Of a DNA stretch of 64,000 nucleotides, positions 1 through 12,861 are shown one piece after another (the stretch's first letter is position 1; each line of letters begins with the position of its first letter). The translations under genes were made by a program, and so were the position numbers. This DNA comes from Cruorifilaria tuberocauda (lineage: Eukaryota > Nematoda > Chromadorea > Rhabditida > Onchocercidae), in the NCBI GenBank assembly GCA_013365365.1, contig JABVXU010000128.1, positions 1 through 64,000 on the forward strand, written 5' to 3'. The notes below the pieces were generated by a model. That model did not search any database and was not told where the DNA came from. It saw nothing but the letters and a program-made list of their open reading frames with translations.

Positions 1-3000
1 TGAGATGAGCTCAAAGAATTTAGAATGCTCCATTATTTATACCTCTCTTCTTCATCATTTAAACCGTTCTTATTGGAATAATTTGTGTTAAAAAATTAAA
101 TATTGCGGATGCTTTTGGGATTTGTGAAAATATATTTTAAAATTATTGGGAATAGAGAATTGATTAGCACATGTTAATTATACTTTTACGGAGAATTTTC
201 ATATATTTTTGGTTAAAAATTCGTATTCTAATTGGTATAACCTATGGTATATATATCTAAATTAGAGAAAAATCAACAAAAACAATAATACTAAATACGA
301 CTGAAATTTTGGAATCCGAAAAATGCTGAAATCCCCCAAAGTATTGGTAGCATATGAAAGAGAATATAATTAAAAAATCGATGATTTGGATTATCTATTT
401 GATTGGATAAAATCCATTCCCATTTTATTAAATATCCTTCAATATCGCAAGCATTTCCTTCGTATCAAACAAATATTCAATGAAAATAAATTACTTATTT
501 TGATAGATTAACGATATGAATATAAAACGTGCTAATCAAGCATTAGTCTTTGATTTTGTTTTATTATCAATCGTTAAATTACTTTCATGTTGAAATTTAA
601 AACTAAATGGTTTATGTATGGCACAAATTTATCTTCCACAGGAGTTTTCCACTTTAAGTTATCAATAAGAATGATGATTACTGGAAAAAAGGATTAATAT
701 ATTTTCTAACCATTCCTAAAAATCCTTTTCACCTTTGTTATAAGCGCTTTTATCACATCTGAAATGAACTTGAAGATAATTGCGTTTGATAGGTATAACA
801 TATGTCTGATTGTCATTAATAAAATCAGAATTATAATATATTTTAATTTACGTTTCATTGCTTCATTTACAATTTATAAACTTTTATGATTTATAATCTC
901 TCATTCTTGATTAATTTATGTTTACTTAAAAACATATATTAAAGATGATTGCGTTATCCTGTTTGGTTATTATATTATTTATTTCAAAAATAAGTTTAAA
1001 ACTATAAAAGTTCAGGAAATGGAATAATAAGTGGAAAATTTCTAATACGAATATAATAAATATAATAATCTGAATTTACTGAAATCCAATATCAACATAT
1101 TCATTTCTTTCATTTTTTCATGAAACGAATTTTTCAGGAAAACTTTCTTCGCAGAAATTTGTGTTTTGCTGATGTGATCAATTTCGATATTTTCATCAAA
1201 GTTTCTCCTATCACATCTTTGCATCATTATTTTATAATTATTAAAATATTTATGAAGCGTTGATACAATGATTGTATCATTGATGACTGATTATTTATTT
1301 AAAGAACTTTATTGACATATGCTAATTTAAAAATGATGAATCGAATTTGAAAGTTTACGTAGCTTACTTTACTGCATTCAATTGGGTCAAATTCTTTTCA
1401 TAAAAGAAGTTGAAGTAAACTGAACAATATAGTTTAGGTCATAACGATGATTCATTTTTTACGAAAAGGAAAGAAATGATTGATTAATATGAAATATTTT
1501 ATGAATCATTTCTATCTAGTGTTCATCAAAATACGGCCATGTAAATATACACAAAAAATGCATGAACCAATCACTCAGGTTTATTTTTAACGTCCGCAAA
1601 ATGTTTACAATCAACAATTGTTTTTCCTCATTTCGGGTTATTTCCTGTTTTGTCTAGTTTTAAAGATGCTTTTTAAAAGAGAAATTCATTTTTCAATGAA
1701 TTAAAAAGGTAAAAAGTTTAGCATCGCTTACGCAGTGAGTTGAATTTTCACACTGACAACTGTGTTTAATCAAATACGAATTCATGAATTCTAATTTTCA
1801 GAACTTGATTTTTCCTTGTTTTTTAATGAATAAGTATAAATCTTTAGATAGTAATAGTAGATTTTAAATTTGCTCATTTTTCAGATCAAGGTTTATTAAG
1901 AAATGTTATTTAGATTGCTATAGATTTTTTGGATGATGAAAAGAGAGAAATAATTTGTTTCCCAATGTTGATAATTTTAACAGCAATAACTAGAGGAATT
2001 AAGTTATTTATTTATAATACAAAAGTTAAGTCTGGAATATTTTTATTTACTCATAGACAACGTGCATCATCATCATTTAATTAATGTAAGCTAATCATGT
2101 TTCAACATTTTGCCCCTTATTTACCTATGGAATGTTGTCAAAACTTCATTTGCGCATGAGTTTAGACGTTTATTTTTATTCTCAAGGAAAAGCTTATCCT
2201 AGAAAATGAAAACAGAAACAGTATTATTTAAGAGAAAGCCTTGTCATAATTTTCAGCAATTTCTATCAATTAATTTCCTCCATCATTTCAGAATCCATGC
2301 GTTGCGAAATGTAATCCGGCTGGCTGTTAGTGCTGCCATATGATGGATTCGGAAGGTGCAGCAAATAAGTGTGTCGCCATATCTGAATGTCGATAAATAT
2401 AATAAAGGACAATAAAAGACATTTTCTCAACAATACTTTGTAATACAATCTTTCACTCACTTTCGTCTTCCTTTTTTTGAAATTTTCAATAAATAAAAAT
2501 ATTTATAATTTGCTTTATTTTTTCATATTCAGGATCTGTTAATAATGAGGAATACTGAACGTTTTCTAATATGCACACAAACCTGATGCTCCATATTTAA
2601 AGTTGAGTTCAAAATATGAGTCTCATAATTCTAATAGTTATTAATCCATGCAAATAACAGAATATACAAGCCTTAATTTATCACTAAGCTATTTATATTT
2701 ATCACAAGTAAATTCGTTCAAGTTTAATCATACATTTTCGGGCATTTAAATATGGAAACATGAAAAGCTCACCCTTATTGAAGCACGGGAAAACTTTCAA
2801 TTATTCCATAAATTTTATTTATCTCAAATTTGCATAAAAAATCATTTTCGAATAAGTCTTTTTACTTTCAGTAGAGTGATTAATTGGTAAGAGAAAGAGC
2901 GTTATTTATTAATTTCTTTTCCTCCTTCGTTAGTTTCATTTTTAATGAAGCTTACCATAATGAATTTCAATCAGTCGTCACGATACGGTAACTTAAAATT

Positions 3001-3386
3001 TCGAAATTATGCCCAAGAGCATCATAGTGAATTTCTTCAAATTTTAACTGAATATCATATGCATGTAGATTTACTAGAGTATCACCATAAATGCCAGCGA
3101 GGAATTATTATTTTCAAGATATTTCAATGCTTTCGGGAAATTCATCCAATCCAACGAAGAGTTGCTGTTTGATCTGGAAGAGAATTATAAAATTATAATA
3201 TCACTCAATTTCCCTAGAAAAACTTGACTGAAAATGTGAAGGAATTTTATCTAACATTAGAGCTGATATACTACAGGAGCTATTCGAACAATTTGAATGC
3301 ATGGAATACTAATGAGTATGACATACAATCACTCATCATAAATCATTACAGATTAGAAACAGTTTGGAAAGGAAACAGATCGCAAG
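1..3386. other. Gene-poor AT-rich stretch
   Basis: No gene is supported here. The sequence is AT-rich with many stops in all frames. The only item of note is a minus-strand open stretch at 2266-2460 (about 64 codons) with a hydrophobic run followed by a polar tail containing PNPSYGS. It has no ATG in a convincing place and could be a terminal exon or chance. Confidence 0.6.
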
Positions 3387-4129
3387 ATGGTTCTCGCTGT
3401 ATTGATATTTGTAAGCTAATTTTTTATGATATATTGTAGATAGTGAAGCTTATGAAAGTTGTTGTCAACGTACTATCAAATATATATTAAAATGTTATAT
3501 ATATTTATATTACTAGCATGGTGACGCTCAAAAAGTGTTGTAATTATAATGTTAACACTAATATATATCCAGATAACGGCCGTTTTTTGCAATATCGTTA
3601 ATGGAACGCCAAAATGTGGACCAAACGAAGAATGGGTTCCACGCTGTGCTAGTGGATGTGAATTACATTGTGATGATGTTGAACCAGTCAGTATAGAACG
3701 ATTATGAGATACCTTTCCCATTGATAATGTTATGAGTTCAGGGGAAAGATTTAAATAACACTTGACGAAGTGAACAAATTAGAGTATCTTTTAATAACAA
3801 TGCTTTTTAACTACAACTTATTTCACGTGAGAATAGAATATGATCGACACTTTGAAATCATGAAAACTAAAGATACTGCACTGCGTGTACTTTTCAGCGA
3901 TAAAATGGAATAAAATTATGCTGGAATTTTGAGTAAGTTTGCTAATAGTATTATCATCCTGTTCCCGAATTCAATCCTCAAATAATTTGAATTGAATTTT
4001 CAGATATTGTGTTATAAGAAATGCTTTCCACCTCGATGTCAGTGTACAAAGAATGGAGATTTTCGACGGAATAAAGCCGGCAAATGTGTTCAATCGAATG
4101 AATGTCCATCAATTAATGCTACTTATTAA
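3387..4129 (+). CDS. Secreted TIL-domain (trypsin inhibitor-like) protein
   Basis: Three phase-0 exons, 3387-3410, 3573-3686 and 4004-4129, give an 87-residue protein. It begins with a short hydrophobic leader (MVLAVLIF, then ITAVFC), consistent with a signal peptide. The body has ten cysteines spaced as in TIL domains: CGPNEEW, CASGC, C, then CYKKC, CQC, a Lys/Arg-rich turn, and C...C near the end. TIL proteins are small disulfide-rich inhibitors of serine proteases; in nematodes they are often secreted at the cuticle or host interface. The P1 residue and target protease cannot be read safely. Donors are GTAAGC and GTCAGT, the final acceptor is TTTTCAG, and a TATAATAAAC polyadenylation-like signal lies about 75 bases after the stop. 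An AG acceptor (GATTAG) 27 bases upstream of the ATG may take the spliced leader. Family call strong; function inferred. Confidence 0.85.
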
Positions 4130-6413
4130 TTCATCCGAATATGACAGTTTAAGCAACTTTGACTATTAATTATTATTTTCTTGTTTTTTCATGAATATGT
4201 TATAATAAACATTTCGATATATATTTTCTCTTTGTCTTCCCATTTCAATTTATCACTTTTTATTGTTTCATTAATCATGAATTTCAGAAAGCGAAGGGAT
4301 AGTTCAAATTCAGATTCATTACAGCAAATCATAAGATTCTTGAAATCTTTGATCTAATTACAAAATGAGATTAGTCGTTTTAGGATAGAGGTAAGCGCTT
4401 TTCTCATTGAATTCGCGGATCATAAATGGGATGGAACATGGATTGCTTTTTCACAATAAACTCGCCTCTGAAATTTGGTGGAAAAAAATTGTTTGGGTTT
4501 GAGATATTAGTTTGAGATACATCTGGCAGGTAATGATGAATCTATTAGGACATTATGTATTTTCAAGGGAATACTTCCACTTCACATCTCGATCATTTTT
4601 TTCATTTAGGTCATGTTCGCGAATAGAAGTACTTGAAAGAAACTTACAAGATTGAGTTTCGCAGTACCGAGAAATGTTGACTGTTATTTCGTTTTTTTCA
4701 AAAAATTTGTAAGCGAACTGGGGAAAAAGATTGCTTTGATTTTATCCGGTTGATCCACTAATAGAAAAACAAAACCATTCATTGAAAATATTAGTTCCAA
4801 AAAACTAAGTGAGAATACCATTCATTATATACTTGGTTTATATGCAAAGGCGATAAATTAATGCGAATTCAAAGCCAACAAAAATTATCACCTAAACACA
4901 TAAACAATGAAAATTAGAACTGACCAAAAGTTGCCAATGTATCGCAGTCGTGATACGGAAAAGACAAGACGATCTACATGCTTGCTAAAGTGTATCTTAC
5001 CAACACCTTCGCATTTTTGTTTAGCGTAGTCTCTCTCACCAGTTTCACGTATTTGTTTCACATAACCTACAAATAACCTTACGTTCTTGCATTCCGTCAC
5101 TTAACAATATGTTGCAGCGCCATTACCAATATATTTTTTGAATATGAATCGTCCCACTGAAAATTTATATACTTAAATAATAACGGCTCCCCAGTTGGCT
5201 CGTAAACGTTCAATGGCTCCTGTATGTATATGTAGTATGAACTTACTGAAATAATTATGATGCAGGAAAAATTTTCGGAAGTAGATAACCGGTAAATTAT
5301 GGACAGAGTTAATACAGTATTATTCGGATGTCTGAGTGCTTCTTTCTTCACTTTGTTACTTTAGGAATCGAAATCACTGGAAGAATACAATGAAAGAAGT
5401 GGTTATTGATGATAAAAGAATCATACAGGAAGATGAAGTTCGTTTTGGTTCCTTTTTCCGTATCCGTAATGAGATAATGTTCTGCTTTTTGCTTTGTTTC
5501 TTGCTAGCTTTTAAGAATAAAAAATTCAATCAAGTTAAGAAACTTTTGTTCAGTTTGAAGTCCTCCAGTTGTAATTATGTTTTCGTTATTTCACGGAAAA
5601 TCACCGTTTGAAATTGGTCAATCAATTATAGAAGAAACTTATCCATATTGTCTGCTCACTGCATGATACTACAAAAATTACTGATTTATCAAAAGATAAT
5701 CTTTCTATCCATTCTTTTATCAAAAAATTGCTTTTTATTAGAATAGTAATTGAACAGATATCGGAATTTTCTATTTCTCTTACCTTCTTTTGATTTCCTG
5801 ATATCACTCACACTCTGATCTGTTCATCTCTAGTTTTTCCTTTCCATAATTTGAGTCTTCGTCAAAACATCAGTATTTACTTTCATTAAATCATTCGTTT
5901 CTAAATATAAACAGACATGTTGGAAGCTTTTTAGTCATAAGGAAAAAAAGCTGCTATATGCATTTGAAGATGGGATACATACTATCATGTTTGTCTATCA
6001 CATTTGTGATTCAATCATATTTGGAGAGCAGCTTAACGGAATAAATTGGACAGTATTTTAATCTATTTATTCTATTGTTAGGATCGATTGCTGAGAGAGA
6101 ATGAGACTTTTCTACACGCAATTGAGAACGAGATACTTGAAAAATAGACAGATGGCTCGATTAGCAACAGGTAAGACGTGCTACTTTGTTTACTACTTTA
6201 TGATAAAGGAGCTGAGACAGGATTTCATAGTACTTCTCGTGTATGGCCAGCAGAAATGCAGCGGAATTTGAGATTTTGAGTTGGAAGAAGAAACAAGAAG
6301 TACAAATGATTCAAAGGCTTCGATTCATTTGATGATCACATAATTGATGAGATGGGAATAAGAGATGATTTAAGAAATAGAAGAGAGAGATTAGCGATTG
6401 TTAAAGAAATGAG
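4130..6413. other. Unassigned stretch with weak open frames
   Basis: Open frames of 60-90 codons occur on both strands: minus 4888-5100, minus 5097-5351 and plus 5336-5611. None shows a recognisable domain or a coherent splice structure. An ATG with a good following donor at 6152-6170 (MARLAT, then GTAAGA) and an open frame at about 6318-6418 could be 5' exons of the zinc-finger locus downstream, but I could not join them in phase. Confidence 0.4.
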
Positions 6414-8801
6414 GTGCTAGAGAAACTGACAGGTTTAGGTAAAGGCAAAGTCGTAAGCTTAATGGATGGTTTCGTATTAGTGGATGGCTTAGCTTCGAGT
6501 TTTTGCAGAAAGTTGACAACATTTTTGCAAAGTATATATGAAAAAGAAGCACGGCTTCATTCCCTCTTAATGCAGTCGTTATCGATAAATGGAAGTTTTA
6601 TATTACCAAAAACCGTCTTCATACCTCCTTCACAGGTACTCTAATATCTTTAATCTGTTACTAAGGTCATCGTAATGTCGATTATAATTCAGTAATGAAT
6701 AAATATTGTAGTTTGAGATCCAGTTTGCTTGGAGAATTTTTTATCATTAAAGGTTGTCAAATTGGTAGCTGAATATGATGCAGACATGACCATTAAAGAA
6801 TTAATACGAATGCTTACAAGACCAGAAGAAATTAAGGAGCAACAAAGAAAAATGCGTTATACTGATAATTTATTGTTGGCAGTGGGCTGTCAGAAACGTC
6901 CCATACATATGACGAAAATCTTGTTTGAATTTGGAAAAAATGTTGTCGCCAACAGTTTTAGTATAATTGGAGAAAATGCTGGAAAAGCTCTCTCCAGCTT
7001 TGCTCTTTTAGTTAGTTTATTTATTTCATATGACAGTGAGACTTAATATGCAAAAGAACGTCAGTGAGAGGAATCATTTTAATGCTAGCTTTTCTTTTTT
7101 TCAGAATCAGCGACAGTTTCAAACCTTCAAACAATGTTTTTCTAATTAGATAAAAATGGCGGTTGTTGTGCAAGCGAAAATTCGTACTTTCCCTAATAAC
7201 TGTTTTGATTATTGTTAATGGTGTTTTAAAATAGATTACAGCCGATATTAGAATGTCATTTGTGCCGTTTCAAAACAGAATCACGGATTATTCTTGAAGT
7301 TCACAAGGAAATACCACATTACATTCGACGCAAATATCGTTGTGCTCACTGCCCCCAATTCTTTCTTAATTTCTATGAAATAAGAAACCATTTCTTGTAT
7401 GTTTTTTTTTCAATTCGAGAATTTAATGCTTATTTGTTATCTATGCTTATTAATATTTTATGGATGACACAATTTGAAAAATTACGACAAATAATTTTTT
7501 CGCTTCTTCATAATATTTGTGCTCCGAAAAGTTTTCTTATTTTCGTAACGTGGATGAAGGACACTTAGAAGTTAAATTTTAAGTTTATGCTTCGCAATCG
7601 TATGATTTCAGTAAAAAACATAATGTGATAGCTAGCAACGATTACTGGAATATGGTGTTTGAGTGTCCCTTTTGTGCAGTAATATGCAGAAGCGAATTAA
7701 GCCTGAAGAAACACAAAAAGTTCTGCCATTTTGCAAAGACTGGGTATAGATTTCTGCATAATTTACCTACATGACGATTTGTTTTTTCTGTTAATGAACT
7801 GCTGATGACTGAAAAAATAAAATTAAGTAAAACTGAATGAAGTAGAACTTTATTCAAAACGCGCTGCATCATATGATGAAAGCACGGTTTCATTGCAGAA
7901 CGCGATGCATCTGTGTTACGAGAGTTTCTAATTACTAGGAAGACAGTTTTAAGATTACAGAATGCAGAAGAGATAACATTACAGATTTACCATGCTTTTA
8001 AGAAAAACAAGCTTCATGTGCAATCAGTGAGAATGTGTGGAATACAGGAATTTTTCACGATCTGTTACGCAAAAAACTCGAACACTCTACTTCATGGGTA
8101 TACTTTATATATATGTTAGAAGGTGATCAAGCATGATCATGCACAAGGCATCAATTTTATGACAGAAATTGTCACGACACTGAAGCATTATAAAGGTTAT
8201 ACATTCCGTAGAAAGGAATGCTAATATACTGATAATGTTTAACGAACAATTTCGAATTCATAGATAACAAATGAATTATAATTGGATCATTAAGCCTTTT
8301 TGCTTTATCAGTTTAATGTTTCTCGCAGCAGTATAATCATATGTTAGACACAACCTTTTTGATTTCTCGAAAAGAGATCAATAATCGAATATTGTTCGAA
8401 GTTTAATTCTTAGTGGTAAATGAAATAGGTAACATTGGAAGCATATAGCTGCAGATTATTTTTTTAGTTTTGTAACTTATACTATTACCAATATGTGAAT
8501 CATTGCTTGAGGAAATTCTATTCAAATGGTAATTTAAAGTGTAAGGAACTATCTTCCTAATATACAGTTTTTTGTTACCTTACTATTTACGAAGAACTTG
8601 TGGATATTCAGCATGGAATTCTTAGAAAAAATAAAAGCAGGATATCAGGTCAGAAATTTATTTCATCTCTACTTATTTTTACAGAAGCGAATAAATCAAA
8701 ATGAAATCGATCTCACTCAAAAGCGAAATACACAACGTTGGATCCAAGATTTTAACACAGAAGATTTTGTTGGGTACTCACTTTATACAGGAAAATTGTA
8801 A
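6414..8801 (+). CDS. Putative C2H2 zinc-finger protein, model incomplete
   Basis: Several exons on + look coding. Candidates are about 6414-6635 (ends CAG/GTACTC), 6753-7010 (86 codons, clean phase 0), 7242-7396 (contains C-H-L-C-R-F then H, and C-A-H-C...F...H) and 7612-7743 (CPFC, then H and a second H/C ligand). Further open stretches follow at about 7899-8097, 8122-8193, 8477-8539, 8567-8649 and 8690-8801. The Cys/His spacing is that of degenerate C2H2 fingers, so a nuclear DNA- or RNA-binding role is inferred. The first three listed exons join in phase, and the fourth joins the third. From 7743 onward the obvious donor leaves two bases while the next open exon needs one, so either an exon is missed or the gene is decaying. 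Start and stop are uncertain; the 8801 end is the stop of the last open stretch. Confidence 0.45.
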
Positions 8802-9526
8802 CAATTTCATATAAATTGGATAAAAAGTGTAATGTTTTCCTATAAATATAATGACTAATTTTAAACTGTTTGTTTTATCTTCCTTTACTCGAATATTCAT
8901 TTTAAACTTTCGAATACATTTTATTCATTCAAAGTTTGAATCGTAAATGATTCAATAGCAGTGTTGATAACATTTCTGTTGTTTACAATGTATTTTGTTT
9001 GCTTAAAGAAGTTGAGAATAAAGTAGAATTTTTCTTCAAAAATTTGCTAAAGACTTCAATTTGCTTCTGTCTGGTCAGATAATTACTAGTCGATCTTTTT
9101 TAGTTGTTTCTTGAAGCTGTGAAATTATCAATCTCGCCTCGATGCGTTGTTTTCAAATTTCTAAAACTACCAGTTACGTTTTCATGTTTTATTATGTTTT
9201 TTTCTTGAATGTAATACGTAAAGAAGCATTGTGTTCAGAAAATATAAACTTAATGAACAGTAAATTTTTAAACTCTTCGATGCAGTTTAGGATTTATCCT
9301 AACCTATACCGAGGAGTTGAAATTCAAATATACGATGGTATTTTGCGAAAAAATGCAGTACGAAAAAATGCAGAAAAAGTAAACATTCTAAAAGAGATAC
9401 TGTTGTAAGGATGTCAGTAATGTTGAATATGAAGTGTTAATTGTAAAATGAAGAGTAATTCCCAGAATTGTTTATTTCAGAGAAGCCGAAGTTCAGGACA
9501 AATTTCACCTTTTGTATCGAAGGAAT

Positions 9527-9898
9527 ATGTCTATGGGAAAAGGTAGTAACAATGGATCTTTTTCTTTTATCATTGTTTGTAATGTATAATATGTTCATAT
9601 AACTCTTATCTGCAAAGAAAAACTGGAGTCTTTTACTGTGGTCGGTAGTTTAAATTGTATTATCATTTCTGCCTTAGCTAAGTATCCTCATATGAGTTAT
9701 TACTTTTCAGAAAAAAAATCGAAATGTATCTGCGATAGATCAGAAAAAACTGTAGTATGCCTTGCCTGTGGAGCGACATTTCGAGGTCATGCTGCACTTC
9801 CTTGTAGCGAACATCCAAGAAGAATCAATTTGATGGATGTACGGCTTTGTCCCAATACTTCTTGTCGCAGTAACGATTTAGTGGAGTTTGGGAATTAG
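9527..9898 (+). CDS. Small Cys-rich zinc-binding protein (CG13380-like)
   Basis: Two exons, 9527-9542 and 9711-9898, join in phase to give a 67-residue protein starting MSMGKEKK. It carries paired cysteines: CICDRSEKTVVCLACG, then LPCSEHPRRINLMDVRLC and SCRSNDL at the end. The C-x-C...C-x-x-C...C-x-x-H...C...C pattern suggests one or two structural zinc sites. It recalls a short conserved animal family of unknown function, of which Drosophila CG13380 is the member I remember; that match is from memory. The start is the first ATG that keeps phase across the intron; a TTATTTCAG acceptor 46 bases upstream could be the trans-splice site. Alternatively exons at about 9124-9392 belong to it and the protein is longer, but I could not join them cleanly. 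No catalytic motif is seen. Confidence 0.6.
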
Positions 9899-11600
9899 GT
9901 AACTCCTACTTAATGGTTTTTCAACTTGGGAGAACTGAACTTCTTATTAAGTTATTCAAGCATAAAATTAACAGAATTCCATCAGAAGGCAGTTATGAAC
10001 CATTTCCTTCTACTTGATCTTTATGTTACTTTTGATAATAGGAATGATTATAGTTGTACGGGCATTTCACTGCATTCAACAACAGTGATGTCGCTTTTCG
10101 TGAATCACTGTACGTAGTTATTTCTTGAGAAATCCATATTTCATTATTATTTACTAATCTGATATTTGCTCTGTCCTCGATTGAGAACCTTCGCTTTTAG
10201 TTGGCTTATATCTCATAGAATATTTTCTCAACATGCTTGAAGCTTAAAAAAAACACGTATCTCTATCCTCAGCATTGCAATGCAGGCAGCATTTATCGTC
10301 AATATAAGACACCTAGATGGGATGAAGATGGATCCTACAGCTGCATTATTAATTCAAAAAAATGTGCTTAAATTTTCGGATTGTAATAAAAGCAAAATAG
10401 TCCAAAAGATTTACATAATGCTGTTCTGGGTCTGTGTTTTATATTAATCCTATCTATACATTACCTTCATCATTTTTTTCTTTCGAAACTTTATCTTCTT
10501 TACTTCTTATGATCAGTTTATAATTGGTAACTTAATATATCTTAATTTCTTTTCTTCAGATTTACGCAATAAGCATTACTTCTTCAATTGAAATGATGTT
10601 AGCTTTTCGTACTGCGTTTTTTTGTTGGTAATGTGCATCTCATTCAATCACCTGCTGTCCCAAACTGGAAAATCAAAGAGCTGAGATGGAATTTCTCGTA
10701 AGATCAAGGCTTTCTTGGCTATTAACAAGCGACTAAGAGTGGTGTTAAAGTTAACTGCAAAATGTATCATTTCAGCATTGAGTTTTTGTTCATTTATGTT
10801 ACACGCTTTTTTTATTATTTATTTGCAAAAATATAATTACAGCTTTTACAGAAAACAGAATTTTGCCAAAGTATGATTCTAAAAATTTTATATGCTCAGG
10901 AAATGTAATATAATCAGGATTTCATCTACAATCCAACTGATAACGTCATCTTTCATATATATGATACATGTAATAAAGCTTATGAAAATGAATCAAAGGT
11001 TTAAAGAGAGAATAAGAACGATGTGAAGGTTAACAAGAATTAAAATGACATGAATTTCACGATACTGTGTAAAGAGATCACCTGTAAGAATGAAAAGATA
11101 AAAATTCTATCTATATAAATTAAATCTATTTTATTCACGCCTGAATCTTACATTATATTGACGAGTAATGTCCTGTTTTGGGAAGTGCGTCATTAACCTA
11201 TTAAAAATATGACTATATTTTCACCGGTTCCTTAAAATATTAGTCATGATCATTTGAACTAATGAAAAATTAAATAGAAAATTTCAAATGTCATTAACGG
11301 GGAAGGAAAATAAGGAAGCCGATATTTGAATTTTTGATTGGTTAGTGATCTGTTGAAAGTTTGAACATTTCCAACCACCTATTAGTCAGTTTCGTACAAC
11401 ATATTGTTTTTTGAATGTATCTAAAATTGAAACAGTTAATTGGCAAAATTGAAACTATCGAATAGCACAAGTTTATATCAGAAGATGAAAATTTGCTTTC
11501 CAAAAAAATATTTTAACTTAAAATTAATATCCATCTATGTAAAAATAATCGTTATCATTATGGATTCTATCTGTGTGAATTGGAATTGTCACTATTACAG
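9899..11600. other. Intergenic stretch, possible small secreted peptide
   Basis: Apart from the two-exon candidate at 9995-10371 (listed separately) nothing here is convincingly coding. A 65-codon open frame at 11440-11637 runs into the HSP20 pseudogene and looks like chance. Confidence 0.5.
9995..10371 (+). CDS. Candidate small Cys-containing peptide
   Basis: Exons 9995-10109 and 10286-10371 join in phase (one base plus two) and give a 66-residue protein with a hydrophobic N-terminus (MNHFLLLDLYVTF) and four cysteines, the last two in SYSCIINSKKCA just before the stop. The donor is GTACGT and the acceptor AATGCAG. I recognise no family. A short secreted disulfide peptide would fit the size, but the leader is a weak signal peptide and the whole model rests on phase alone. 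Confidence 0.28.
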
Positions 11601-11893
11601 ATGTCGAATGAACAAAGAAGAAATCAGTTTGAGGTGAAATTGAACGTATGCAATTTTCATGTCAATGATTTTACAAGTGAATGATCACGGTCGTGAATTA
11701 ATCGTATCTGGACATCATGATGAACGTAAGGAAGGAGACAGTGGCATTGTTGAACGTCATTTCTTATATACTGCTGAAAAGTGCTAAGGAGAAACAACTG
11801 GTGTCAGAGTTAACTGCTGATGGTATTTTAAAAATTGCAGTTCCTACCGACGATGAATATCGAAGAATTCCCATTAGGGTCTGCAGAATTTGA
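11601..11893 (+). pseudogene. Small heat-shock protein (HSP20/alpha-crystallin) pseudogene
   Basis: The translation in successive frames follows an alpha-crystallin domain. Frame one gives NQFEVKLNVCNFHVNDF then stops. A second frame carries NDHGRELIVSGHHDERKEG and GIVERHFL, then stops. The third gives KEKQLVSELTADGILKIAVP and runs to TGA at 11891-11893. The motifs match the family's beta-strands (FEVKLNV..F, VNDHGRELIVSGHH, ERHF, ...L..DGIL.I..P). Small heat-shock proteins are ATP-independent chaperones that form oligomers. Frame changes fall at about 11670-11675 and 11768-11782. At the second, the usual Arg-Lys after the RHFL position is also missing. No splice signals sit at these points to rescue the frame. 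The ATG follows an ACTATTACAG acceptor, so it was probably once an expressed gene or exon. I read it as broken. Confidence 0.75.
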
Positions 11894-12861
11894 AACTGAA
11901 GAGAAAGCTAATATTTGGAAATTAGATATTTATACTCCACAGAATTATATTCGGTTCCTGTATTTGGTCGAGAAACATCAAATTATCGATGTACTTCTTC
12001 ATTATATTCTGCTAGCTTGCATTAATTTGAAATTTTTCGTTTTATTGTCAGCATATTTTGGACGAAAATAAAAGTTTTAGCAATTCAGATTGTTCATTCT
12101 TCTATTACATTTTGTCTATTAAATTGTAAATGGATCCTCTTCGAAATGACAATATCAATATCAAGTTCGAAAATATTTAACGTGCTTAGACACCTATCGA
12201 TATATTTTGAGCAGTTTATATTCAAGATATTTGTCCATTATGGAAAGGGAATTTTACCGTCTTCAAAATAAATTTTGGTTTAAATCACACTTATGGTTGA
12301 AAATGAATGAATCGATTTGCAGCTTTGGCGGATGTTCATAATTTATTGCAAAAACAGCAGTATGTAACACATCATAAAGAGTAAATGCCGATTAATGATG
12401 ATCGCACTATCCCTTCAAATAAAGAAACATAAGTAAAGAATTTTCATATACGACATGTTTGAAAAACATATCAACAGACTCTTAAGAAACTTCAAAAATA
12501 ATAAAAATCTGTTCAAAATTCTGAAAACGATGGGATGTTTTGAGCAATAAACAAAAATTGAATGTCTCAGCAGCTTTTGTTTCTCCCTATAGAAATAGAA
12601 GATGATATAGAAAGATGTGGTCATTGGAAGAACAATTATTTGATAACTCTGAATAAAAATCACATAATAAAGAATGAAAAAGACTTTCGATCATGCGGAA
12701 ACAGAATATTTTTGGTAAGATTGCTGTAATGATGATAATACTTCAATGAAAAGCTTGTAATGGGATACTTTATAACAAGACAAAAGCATGACAGCATGTA
12801 ATTTTAATATCTTCCAATCATATATTTTGAAAAGGAAGTTAAATTGAGATTTTAAGACTAA
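11894..12861. other. Intergenic stretch
   Basis: AT-rich sequence between the HSP20 pseudogene and the convergent end of the minus-strand RRM gene. The only open frame (minus 12415-12663) is hydrophobic and low-complexity and is probably chance. Confidence 0.6.

Noticed and set aside
3476..3721. 81-codon minus-strand open frame
   Set aside because: It is the antisense shadow of TIL exon 2, whose cysteine pattern and splice sites explain the sequence.
5299..5364. ATG with a leader-like MDRVNTVLFGCLSASFF frame, thought to be a secreted peptide
   Set aside because: The frame stops after 21 codons and any intron to the next open stretch would be too short.
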